This document shows, one piece after another, positions 41,251-49,493 of a DNA stretch of 64,000 nucleotides. The position numbers and the translations under genes are program-made. The notes under the pieces are model-generated. The model saw only the letters and a list, made by a program, of their open reading frames with translations, was not told the DNA's origin and did not search any database. The first letter of the stretch is position 1, and every line of letters begins with the position of its first letter. Origin of the DNA: CAXXOK01 sp963663285 (lineage in GTDB: Bacteria > Bacillota > Clostridia > Christensenellales > Aristaeellaceae); contig CAXXNI010000002.1 of assembly GCA_963663285.2 (NCBI GenBank), positions 62,001-126,000 of the forward strand, written 5' to 3'.

Positions 41251-42932
41251 TGCACATTCACCTCCCCGGTAAGCTGCTCGCGAGCAGCACGGCTTTGCGC
41301 GTAGATGGTGCATAGGGTCTGCCCGAAGCTCTCGGTTTTCACTGCAATTGGAAGCGTTCCACCTGTCCGCCAGTTGCCTAGCACCGCATAGGTTCGGTTG
41401 GAAAGAATATAATCAGCAGTTACATCCTCCATGGGCAAAAGCAGTATTCGTGCCTGTTTCTCGATAGGCAACAGCGCATAGGCTGATTCCAGCCCGGTCT
41501 GGGACCAGTATTCCGCGCCTGCGATGGTGACCGGCTGCGTAGATTGCGATGCTGCTAGCAGGGATTCCAGCGTAGGCAAAACAGATACATTCCAGTAATC
41601 CAACTCTAAATATTCGGGTAGGTCTTTCCCGCGTACCAGCGCGTTATAATAGGTGTATTGGTTGGGGTGTGCCAACGCGATTTGGCTGCCCGATACAGCT
41701 AGACAAACCGCCAGCAACCCAGCGCCAACGCGCCGTAGCATTTTACTGTGCCGGGTTGAGGAGAGCATTTGGCCAAGACGCTGTATGCCATAAACCGCCA
41801 GCACCAGCATCGGGCCGTACAGGAAATAAAAATGCCTCCAGCCATTATACAAAGTGGGATGCCCGACCATGGCAAACAACAGTGGTGCCAGCCATAGTAC
41901 CGTGCATAAACCCAACAATACGTTGGCGGGGTTGCGGAAGGTTTTTGCACCGGAACGAAGCAGATGCACAGCTGCAAAGATTTGACCGATGGCGAGCAAA
42001 CCCAACAGCCATAGTGGCGTGGTGACCAATATCATATAGGGTAGGTAATACCAGGGCAGCCGGGTATAACGCAGCCGAAAAATAACGCCGCGGAACAGTA
42101 CGTTATTCTGCCAGCGGGAAAAATTCGCAGCATTTGCGATGACATACTTAAGGTATGCAGCCGGGTCCGCCCATAGCGCAGGGGTGAGCAGCGCGTAAAG
42201 AGCAATAAAGGAAACAAACGTGCCAAGTGCGGTCAGCCATGTGCTTTTTTTCATTCGGCTGGTAACACAGACATGTACCAATGCAAAAAGAGCGCACAAG
42301 CCCCAAACAAATAAGCCGATAATTTTCGTGTTCGCAGCGACTGCGCCTGCCAGTGAAAACCAAAGCCCACGCCATAGAGAAGGTTTTTCCATCAGCCGAA
42401 GCATCAGCCAAATCAGGATAAGCACCAGCGACAGCAGCACCATGTCTTTATTGTTGTAATGTCCTTCGGCAAACATCCGGGGCGTAAGAACGAGCAATAA
42501 TGCCGCGATACTGCTTAGGAGGCGCGACAGCCCCATTCGCCGGGCGATTAACCATAGGGCGCCGGCTCCGGCGACAAACCACAGCCATGTCGCCATGTGC
42601 CAAAGCGTCATCCGTGTTGCGGCAGAAAGCGACGGCTGGGTAACCAACCAGAAAAATGGATAATAGGCACATTCGCCGTGGTCTTTTTCCTCGCTGTCAG
42701 CAATCAAACCGGTGTCCGGTGCATCCATGCTGGAGGTGAGCGTTATCCGCTCCTGTAATCCCAGCGCGGAGGCATACTGGTTCAGGTTCATGCGGAGGAT
42801 ATCCTGCTCCCATGGTTCGTCCCACGGTTGACCGTAATCAGCGGCGGTCAACAAGCCAACCATCAGCAGCAACGCAAAGAACAGCGCTGTGAACGCTGTG
42901 GAATACCGTTTTGCCCATGACGGCTGTGGCAT
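41247..42932 (-). CDS. membrane glycosyltransferase-like protein (GT-C fold), copy A
   Basis: This 561-residue protein has about 12 membrane segments. The first outer loop holds D-Y-G-Q-P-W-D-E (near residue 30), the position of the catalytic acid in GT-C enzymes. It shares G-H-Y-N-N-K-D and G-W-R-H-F-Y-F with copy B. ATG at 42932 is preferred because the membrane protein begins right there, although only a weak AGCGGG precedes it; a TTG at 42959 overlapping the upstream stop and a much longer open frame are less likely. It sits between two other membrane transferase-like genes. Confidence 0.8.
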   Translation of the reverse strand: MPQPSWAKRYSTAFTALFFALLLMVGLLTAADYGQPWDEPWEQDILRMNLNQYASALGLQERITLTSSMDAPDTGLIADSEEKDHGECAYYPFFWLVTQPSLSAATRMTLWHMATWLWFVAGAGALWLIARRMGLSRLLSSIAALLLVLTPRMFAEGHYNNKDMVLLSLVLILIWLMLRLMEKPSLWRGLWFSLAGAVAANTKIIGLFVWGLCALFALVHVCVTSRMKKSTWLTALGTFVSFIALYALLTPALWADPAAYLKYVIANAANFSRWQNNVLFRGVIFRLRYTRLPWYYLPYMILVTTPLWLLGLLAIGQIFAAVHLLRSGAKTFRNPANVLLGLCTVLWLAPLLFAMVGHPTLYNGWRHFYFLYGPMLVLAVYGIQRLGQMLSSTRHSKMLRRVGAGLLAVCLAVSGSQIALAHPNQYTYYNALVRGKDLPEYLELDYWNVSVLPTLESLLAASQSTQPVTIAGAEYWSQTGLESAYALLPIEKQARILLLPMEDVTADYILSNRTYAVLGNWRTGGTLPIAVKTESFGQTLCTIYAQSRAAREQLTGEVNVQ

Positions 42933-42955
42933 ATGCAACCCGCTTTCTGAATGTA

Positions 42956-44200
42956 TCAATGCCCGGATGACAGAGGATTCACAGGAGACGACTCCGCAAT
43001 CATAGGGGAGGCATTCACCTCGCCGATCATTTCCCACGTGAGCGCAAGCAGTAAAATTAAATTCAACACGCCGCCAAACTGGAGGCTGAAAATAGTTTGT
43101 GCATACATATACTTGCAATAGGCGCTTACTGTCGGCAAAAGCCCGGCCAACACCCATACGAAGGCGCGCGGCTTCCACAGGGTAACGGCCCAAAGCACCA
43201 AAAGTACTTCACTTACCATACCGTACCGTTCGTGCATGCGGGGCAGAAAAAACGTACAAGCCAGCACGCACCACGCGCCCAGCAGCAGCATGGTGCGGTT
43301 GGTAAGCGCTTTGCGCTTCGCCAGCAACCATGTTGCCATACCGCCGAGAGAACCAACAGCCAAAACCAGCCCCAGCCGCTGCCATAGCCCCTGCACAAGC
43401 TGCTTGTTCGTCAGCGCATCGCCAAGCAATGCATAAAAGTTGGGGTAATTATAGGTGGGCTTGTTGTACAGACTGGTTTGTCCCAAATAAACGGTAACCG
43501 CGTACAAGGGGCTTTCGCCCAGCAGCGCCATGGGTACGCCTGTTGCGACCCAAACGGCAGGGATGAGTAAAAACCAAAGCAAGCTGAATTTTTGTTCCCG
43601 GCAGAAATAGGCGATAAAAAGCACGGGAAGCAGAAAAATGGCTTGCAGCTTAAATGCCAGCGCCAAGCCAAAACTTACCATAGACCAAGCGGGTTTATCC
43701 TTGAGCAGCAGCCAAAGTGATAGCACAGAAAGCGCCGCATAGCTTGCGTCGGTCTGCCCCCAGGCGGAAGCGTTGAGGATCAGCACCGGGTGAAGCCACA
43801 AGAGTGCAAACCCTGTAAACAGCCCAAAGGCGCGCCGCTTTTCCGGCAGGACGAGCCACAACAGCAGGCAGGCAGTTGCGACCAAAGCACACTCCATCCC
43901 CAGTGAAACCAACTTTAGAATCAGCATATGATCCGTGGCTGGGAACAGAAACGCCGCAAACGACCACAGGTACAGGTGCAATGGGCTGTATGTCCATTGC
44001 AGCTCGGGCGCCAGCACAGCGGCCATGCCGCCTTCCTGAATGGCTGCGTACCAGCTCATGTTCATATATTTTAAATCTGCTACCAACTGCGGCAGGCTGG
44101 AAAACCGGATAAACACACCCAGCAGAAACACCGCCGCTGCGGCATACCAGAGCACACGCGTTTGTATATGGCGCCGGAAGCGTTGTTCCCATTGCATCAT
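42956..44200 (-). CDS. membrane mannosyltransferase-like protein
   Basis: This 414-residue protein has about 10 membrane segments and a pattern like GT-C polyprenyl-sugar transferases (PIG-M/DUF2029 type). Features are F-S-S-L-P near the first segment, W-T-Y-S-P-L-H-L-Y near 69, N-A-S-A-W-G-Q-T-D-A near 142 (the W-G-Q-x-D motif common in such transferases) and a P-R-M-H-E-R-Y near 316. GGGGAGGA precedes the ATG. It is the first of three consecutive minus-strand genes for membrane glycosylation. Confidence 0.8.
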   Translation of the reverse strand: MMQWEQRFRRHIQTRVLWYAAAAVFLLGVFIRFSSLPQLVADLKYMNMSWYAAIQEGGMAAVLAPELQWTYSPLHLYLWSFAAFLFPATDHMLILKLVSLGMECALVATACLLLWLVLPEKRRAFGLFTGFALLWLHPVLILNASAWGQTDASYAALSVLSLWLLLKDKPAWSMVSFGLALAFKLQAIFLLPVLFIAYFCREQKFSLLWFLLIPAVWVATGVPMALLGESPLYAVTVYLGQTSLYNKPTYNYPNFYALLGDALTNKQLVQGLWQRLGLVLAVGSLGGMATWLLAKRKALTNRTMLLLGAWCVLACTFFLPRMHERYGMVSEVLLVLWAVTLWKPRAFVWVLAGLLPTVSAYCKYMYAQTIFSLQFGGVLNLILLLALTWEMIGEVNASPMIAESSPVNPLSSGH

Positions 44201-44289
44201 GGCGTAGTCCTCCCCGGATCATTGTGGTTTTGACGCCCGATTTTTTATTCTCACAAATCGGTATTGAATGGTATAACGCGAGGATTTAC

Positions 44290-45687
44290 TTATCGCTTGG
44301 ATTCATCTTTCATGGTTTCCAGCCATGCTTCGCCGCGCTGGATGGAATCCTCTACCGCTTCGGGCGCGGGACCGCCGCGCAGGTTGCGGCGCTGTACGCA
44401 GGTTTTCAGGGCGATGGCTTCGTATACATCTTCATCAAAGACCGGGGATTCCACCCGCATTTCCGCAAGGCTCAAATCGGCCAAATCACGGCCCTCTTTT
44501 ACACACTTGCCTACCAATGCGCCGCTTACGTGGTGCGCATCGCGGAAAGCAACGCCCTTGCCCACCAGATAATCGGCCAAATCGGTAGCGTTGGTAAAGC
44601 CCAGCGACGCGCTTTTTTCCATGACATCGGTGTTAAAGGCAGCGGCAGCCAGCATGGCGGTAAAAGTAGGCAACACCTTGCAGAGTGTATCATAAGCGTC
44701 AAAGAAGGATTCTTTATCCTCCTGCATGTCTTTATTATAGGCCAGCGGCAGGCCTTTCATCACAGTCAGAAGCGCCATCAAATCGCCGTACACGCGTCCG
44801 GTTTTACCGCGCGCCAGTTCGCATGCGTCGGGATTTTTCTTTTGCGGCATAATACTGGAGCCTGTGGCGAAGGCATCGTCCATTGTAACGGTGCCAAACT
44901 CATTGCTGGACCACAGAATCAATTCTTCGTTAAAACGGCTTAAATGCATCATACATACCGATGCGGCGGACAGGAACGACAGCAGAAAGTCGCGGTCGCT
45001 TACGCCGTCCATCGCGTTATCCGTTACATCGCTAAAGCCCAGCAATTCCGCTACCCGCTCGCGGTTAAGCGGGAAGGTAGTGCCTGCCAGCGCGCCGCTG
45101 CCCAGCGGCATTACATCCGCCTCGTCATAGGCTAGCCGGAAGCGTTTCACATCGCGTTTAAACATCTGAAAATACGCCATTAAATGAAAGCCAAGTGTTA
45201 CCGGCTGCGCCTTTTGCAAATGGGTATAGCCCGCCATAACGGTATGAGTATGTTCTTTTGCCAGCGTAAGCAGCGTTTGCAGTAATTTACGCAGCATACC
45301 ATCCACCGTAAGGCAAGCATCCTTGGCGTACATACGCACATCCAACGCAACCTGATCGTTGCGGCTGCGTCCGGTATGCAGGCGTTTGCCTGCTTCCCCG
45401 ATACGCTGGGTCAACTCCGCTTCCACAAACATATGCACGTCTTCCGCGCTCATATCAATCGGCAGTTTACCTGCTGCAATATCGTTAAGAATAGCGGTAA
45501 GCCCGGCAATAATGCTGTCAGTATCTTCCTTGGGTAAAATGCCCTGTTCGCCAAGCATGGTGGCGTGGGCGATGGAACCCATGATGTCGCAGCGGATCAG
45601 CCGCTGGTCAAAGGGGATAGAGGATTGAAAATCGTCCAGCAACGCGCTGGTGGGTTTTTCGAAGCGTCCCGCCCAAAGCTTGGCCAT
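44290..45687 (-). CDS. argH: argininosuccinate lyase
   Basis: This 465-residue enzyme splits argininosuccinate into arginine and fumarate. Family marks are the start K-L-W-A-G-R-F-E, H-T-G-R-S-R-N-D-Q-V near residue 110, T-H-L-Q-K-A-Q-P near 155 and the signature G-S-S-I-M-P-Q-K-K-N-P near 275. A minus-strand TATAAT at 45743-45748 is a likely -10 box. No other arginine gene is in the window; the usual partner argG must lie elsewhere. Confidence 0.97.
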   Translation of the reverse strand: MAKLWAGRFEKPTSALLDDFQSSIPFDQRLIRCDIMGSIAHATMLGEQGILPKEDTDSIIAGLTAILNDIAAGKLPIDMSAEDVHMFVEAELTQRIGEAGKRLHTGRSRNDQVALDVRMYAKDACLTVDGMLRKLLQTLLTLAKEHTHTVMAGYTHLQKAQPVTLGFHLMAYFQMFKRDVKRFRLAYDEADVMPLGSGALAGTTFPLNRERVAELLGFSDVTDNAMDGVSDRDFLLSFLSAASVCMMHLSRFNEELILWSSNEFGTVTMDDAFATGSSIMPQKKNPDACELARGKTGRVYGDLMALLTVMKGLPLAYNKDMQEDKESFFDAYDTLCKVLPTFTAMLAAAAFNTDVMEKSASLGFTNATDLADYLVGKGVAFRDAHHVSGALVGKCVKEGRDLADLSLAEMRVESPVFDEDVYEAIALKTCVQRRNLRGGPAPEAVEDSIQRGEAWLETMKDESKR

Positions 45688-45855
45688 GTTTGATCTTCCT
45701 TTGCTTGTGCGGCGTTGCCGCGTATTGATTGGATTCGCACCAATTATAGCACAGGAACAGGTTGTATGAAAAGCGCACAGCCGTTGAACGAGGTGTAAGG
45801 ATCTGCTATACTCGGTGCATTCCTGATGAATTATTCATGAAGAAGGCGCGTTTCG

Positions 45856-46215
45856 TTGAAGAAAATCAATTCCAACCGGTATGGCGGCAGAGTATGCGGG
45901 GTGATTGTTCTTTTCCTGCTGCCCTTGCCGCTGCTTTTACACCTTGCGGCAGGGATCTTTGCCTTGCCTGCATTAGACCGTGTCGCTGTTATTTCCATCA
46001 GAATTGGATTGACTTTCCTTGCGCTGTTTGTTGTTTTCTTAATGATAGAATTGCATCAGGATAAGCGGATCGACCGGTATGATCAGCAGCACCGGAACCG
46101 GAAGGTGCCGCTTGGAAACGGGCGATATGAGTGCCAGACATGCGGAAACAAGAACTTAAGCAAACGGGATGAATATTGCAGCCTTTGTGGTACGCGGTTT
46201 CAGAATACTCAATGA
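45856..46215 (+). CDS. small membrane protein with C-terminal zinc ribbon
   Basis: This 119-residue protein has two membrane segments (about 13-35 and 42-64), a basic linker and a C-terminal zinc ribbon with two C-x2-C pairs (Y-E-C-Q-T-C near 92 and Y-C-S-L-C near 109). The start is TTG at 45856 with a weak GAAGG site; another frame overlaps it but lacks such features. Its end overlaps the convergent membrane gene by 7 bases. Function unknown. Confidence 0.65.
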   Translation: MKKINSNRYGGRVCGVIVLFLLPLPLLLHLAAGIFALPALDRVAVISIRIGLTFLALFVVFLMIELHQDKRIDRYDQQHRNRKVPLGNGRYECQTCGNKNLSKRDEYCSLCGTRFQNTQ

Positions 46216-47759
46216 GCCTGCTTGCCGGGTTTCGGCGTTGCTTGATCCTTCGCGCTATGCTTTGCCCTAATGGCTGGAAACGATAAGCCCCAGGCAGCCA
46301 GCGGAATCATCATTGGCAGATAGGCTAACGCATATTGGGATTTTGCCTCAAACAACAGGTGGTACAGCACGCCGCCGAATACGCTGATAACAAGGAAGAT
46401 AAAGCCGAATCCTTGCGCAAAAGACAAACCGTGCAATAGATTGCGCAATAAAAGCAACAACCCGGCTGCAAAACCAAGATAGAGTAGAATAGAATAGCCA
46501 TCCAGATAGTGCGGGAGGGCTAAACTGTCAAGAACTGCATCAACAAATGCCGGACGCGGGGATTCGTGTTTGCTGACACGATTTACCCAAATGGATTCGT
46601 ACGTGGGTTCACCCCACTGGGTGGTGAGCTTGCTGTGGAAAAAGCTGATCGCATAAGCGGGGTCGGCTTGAAAGACAGCAACCCGTTCGGCGATGGATTG
46701 TTGTACCAAATGTCTGGCTGTTTGCGTATCAAACTCTGCGGCGTCGATAACGTCCCATGCATATTGATTATACCAGCCTGCGGCGCGGGACCCTTCCTGC
46801 AAGCCCATAGCCAGCCACGCACTCTGCGGGGACCCTGACCGGAAAGCTGTACCGGTTTGAGCTTCCAACACAAATGACGGCAACTTGGAAAAACCAAAGG
46901 GGAGCACAAACAAACACAATGCTATCGGAATCAGTTTCCACTTCCGGTCATGTAGTGCTAACAGCAAAAGAGAGATCATCGCAGCCAATGCGAGGATAAG
47001 GTAATTGGCTTTGACGATACAAGCGAGGGAGAAGAAAGCTAGGGCAGCAATCAACCGGAGGAAGCCGTGCTTATGTACCCATCGCATTAAAAAATACGCT
47101 CCCCAAAGTGCTAACGCCAAACCGGGAAGAATCATATAGATAAATGTCGTGTATAAAACACCCGGAACAAACAGAATAAGCAAGGCACAGGCACAAAGCT
47201 GCACTCTTTTGTTGTGCAGGGTTTGCCATAAAATTACCAATATGGCCGAATAGACGGCGGTAAGCGCCAGCACATTCAGGACTTGAAATGCCCGGATGTT
47301 TTCTACGCCAAACAACTGTTGTATCCCTACGAATGCATAGAATTGACCGATTTGGTAAGGCAGCCGCTGTAAGTAGGAGCCGATGCTAGTGTCCAGTTTA
47401 CCGTTGATAAAATCAGCTGCTGTATTAAAAAGTTGCGCCGAATCGGCACGCGGCAGTGTTTTGGCAGAATAGACCCAGAGGAGCCCTGCGGCAAAAGGAA
47501 TGAGTATGGTTAATGCGGTTACCAGCGGCAAAGACAGCAGCCTTTCCAGCCGGGTAAATAGGAAAAGCCCGGCGGCAAGTACCAGCAAAATCAAAAAATT
47601 TAGCAAAAATGCGTCCGTTACCCTTAGAATATGCTCCGGCCAGTAGTGAGCAGGATCAATGATGCTGGTGTAGCGAAGGGAAAAAACCGCAAGGTAAATA
47701 AAGATAGGCGCTAAAAGCACACAAAAGATCCCAACAGCTGCTTTGGATATGCGTTTCAT
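46209..47759 (-). CDS. large membrane protein, probable glycosyltransferase (GT-C like)
   Basis: This 516-residue protein has about 12 membrane segments. A first outer loop with acidic and aromatic residues (P-R-A-D-S-A-Q-L-F near residue 103, then D-F-I-N-G), internal hydrophobic repeats and a soluble end (R-A-K-H-S-A-K) suit a family 39/GT-C enzyme, though no specific motif names the subfamily. GGAGGC precedes the ATG. It follows the DUF6056 gene on the same strand by 45 bases, so both are probably co-expressed. Confidence 0.7.
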   Translation of the reverse strand: MKRISKAAVGIFCVLLAPIFIYLAVFSLRYTSIIDPAHYWPEHILRVTDAFLLNFLILLVLAAGLFLFTRLERLLSLPLVTALTILIPFAAGLLWVYSAKTLPRADSAQLFNTAADFINGKLDTSIGSYLQRLPYQIGQFYAFVGIQQLFGVENIRAFQVLNVLALTAVYSAILVILWQTLHNKRVQLCACALLILFVPGVLYTTFIYMILPGLALALWGAYFLMRWVHKHGFLRLIAALAFFSLACIVKANYLILALAAMISLLLLALHDRKWKLIPIALCLFVLPFGFSKLPSFVLEAQTGTAFRSGSPQSAWLAMGLQEGSRAAGWYNQYAWDVIDAAEFDTQTARHLVQQSIAERVAVFQADPAYAISFFHSKLTTQWGEPTYESIWVNRVSKHESPRPAFVDAVLDSLALPHYLDGYSILLYLGFAAGLLLLLRNLLHGLSFAQGFGFIFLVISVFGGVLYHLLFEAKSQYALAYLPMMIPLAAWGLSFPAIRAKHSAKDQATPKPGKQAH

Positions 47760-47804
47760 GCGCTGCCTCCATTCTATTTAAAAACCATAAAAGTGAAATC
47801 GGAG

Positions 47805-49334
47805 CTATTCCCATGCATCCAGCAGATTCCACTCGGTTTCTGGTATTTCCCCTGCCGGGTACTCCACAAGCAGTGCTTGTAGCGCATAGTACCGGTGCAT
47901 TTTGGGAACGACGGCTTCTTTATATAGAATCATGCCATCGTTAGGGAACAACACCGGGTCTACAGACAACGTATCCACGCTCGCTACTGCTTCTTCCAGC
48001 GTGGATGCAGATGTGATCGCTTCTACTCGAGCGCTCATTTCGGCACTGTAAGTGGCAGCATTGCCGGTAAGTAATGCTGCCGATGATGCGACAAATGGGG
48101 TTGTCATAATGGCTGATGCAAAAAGCCCCCACACAGCAAGTACCATGCAAAGCCATAGTTTCCAGCGTGTCAACGCAGGCTGGAATCGAAAGCCGCGTTG
48201 TGAAAGCCAGCCTAGCCAATAAACAATATTCCCCAAAGCAAGTGGGACAAAAAACAGATAAAGCACGGCTTGTATGCGATCCACCTGTAAGCCCTCCATA
48301 CCGGTAGCATAAATGGCGGGTACAAAGGCAGACGCCAGCGCGCCAAAGCTGAACAGCGTAACCAAAATGGGATAACGGAAGCGCAGCCGGCTTTCCCGCA
48401 GGGGTTTCCACAACAGGGCGGTCAGCAGGATACCGCAGGCGATCAGCTGCGGGCTGAACCACGTGCCAATGGTTTGCAGACATTCGGCAATGCTATGTAC
48501 AATAGCGGCCAGCGGCGCCATGGCAGCGCCGCTGTGGGCTTGCCGTATGGCATTGCCGGGAGCCAGCACCACGATGAGAAGTGATGCGGTGGTGGAAACC
48601 AACGTGAAAAGTGCGCTATACTTTGCGCTGAATCGCCTGAAAAAAGACCAAAGTGTGATTAACAGCAATGCAACGCTGCCGCCCAGCGCAAGCGGATAGG
48701 TACAGCCGCCCAGCAGCAACCCGGCACAAACGAGCACCAAAGTCCGCCAAAGCCGAGGCGTGTCGAAATGCTGATTCAGCAGCAACGCAAGGATAAAAAC
48801 GATTAGGATGGCGCTGAGCGCATAAGGCGTACCGGCGAGCCAATAAATAGCTTCTTCCGCACCGGGTAAATAACCTAGCCATAGCGTAAGAAACAGAGCC
48901 AGCAAAGGTGGTGTGGCGGTATGCAGCATTTTCCGACTGATGGTAGCGGTGAAGTAGGCGGAGGATGCGGTCAGCAAGCATAATGTAATCAGTGGAGACA
49001 GAAAATGGAGTCTGGCAGAGAAAGCCATTGGTGCAAAAGCGGAAAGGAACATGGCTGCCCATGTGCCCTGCCAGGTTTGATACATCAGCAGCATGTGCTG
49101 CCACGCGGCTTTAACCGTTGCCCATAGCGACCCGGTTTGCGCCCAAGCTTCGGCTGTGGTAAGCGTATGTGCAAAATCATCATGAACAGGGTAAACGTAA
49201 AAACACAAAAGGATCAGCGGCGTTAACAAAACGGCGATCCCAATAAAACTGCCTACCGATAGTGCACGACGGGATATAGGCGTAAGCAGCCATTTTTGTA
49301 GTTTACTTTGTGAGTTTGGGGTTGAATCGCTCAT
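47805..49334 (-). CDS. DUF6056-like polytopic membrane protein
   Basis: This 509-residue protein has about 12 membrane segments. The first outer loop Y-P-V-H-D-D-F-A-H near residue 47 and the W-Q-G-T-W-A-A-M near 88 are features I associate with the DUF6056 / GtrA-linked glycosyltransferase-like family. ATG at 49334 follows GGGAGGC; the in-frame codon at 49349 lies inside this site. The promoter is at 49362-49390. It probably takes part in membrane glycan modification, but the reaction is unknown. Confidence 0.72.
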   Translation of the reverse strand: MSDSTPNSQSKLQKWLLTPISRRALSVGSFIGIAVLLTPLILLCFYVYPVHDDFAHTLTTAEAWAQTGSLWATVKAAWQHMLLMYQTWQGTWAAMFLSAFAPMAFSARLHFLSPLITLCLLTASSAYFTATISRKMLHTATPPLLALFLTLWLGYLPGAEEAIYWLAGTPYALSAILIVFILALLLNQHFDTPRLWRTLVLVCAGLLLGGCTYPLALGGSVALLLITLWSFFRRFSAKYSALFTLVSTTASLLIVVLAPGNAIRQAHSGAAMAPLAAIVHSIAECLQTIGTWFSPQLIACGILLTALLWKPLRESRLRFRYPILVTLFSFGALASAFVPAIYATGMEGLQVDRIQAVLYLFFVPLALGNIVYWLGWLSQRGFRFQPALTRWKLWLCMVLAVWGLFASAIMTTPFVASSAALLTGNAATYSAEMSARVEAITSASTLEEAVASVDTLSVDPVLFPNDGMILYKEAVVPKMHRYYALQALLVEYPAGEIPETEWNLLDAWE

Positions 49335-49361
49335 GAATAAGCCTCCCATTCGGATGCTCTC

Positions 49362-49390
49362 ATCATACCATATTTAACATGGGGCTACAA
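49362..49390 (-). promoter_or_regulatory. promoter of the DUF6056 gene
   Basis: On the minus strand TTGTAG (49385-49390) and TATGAT (49362-49367) are 17 bases apart. It is back to back with the ABC-F promoter. Confidence 0.6.
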
Positions 49391-49436
49391 GATGATTATA
49401 TATTGGAAAGAAATCAAGTGTTTTCACGGTTAAATT

Positions 49437-49465
49437 TTGACAAACGCTCATATCCGTGGTAGTCT
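49437..49465 (+). promoter_or_regulatory. promoter of the ABC-F gene
   Basis: A perfect TTGACA (49437-49442) and TAGTCT (49460-49465) are 17 bases apart, about 30 bases before the start codon. Confidence 0.65.
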
Positions 49466-49493
49466 ATTACGGATTACGTCCAGGAGGTAGACC

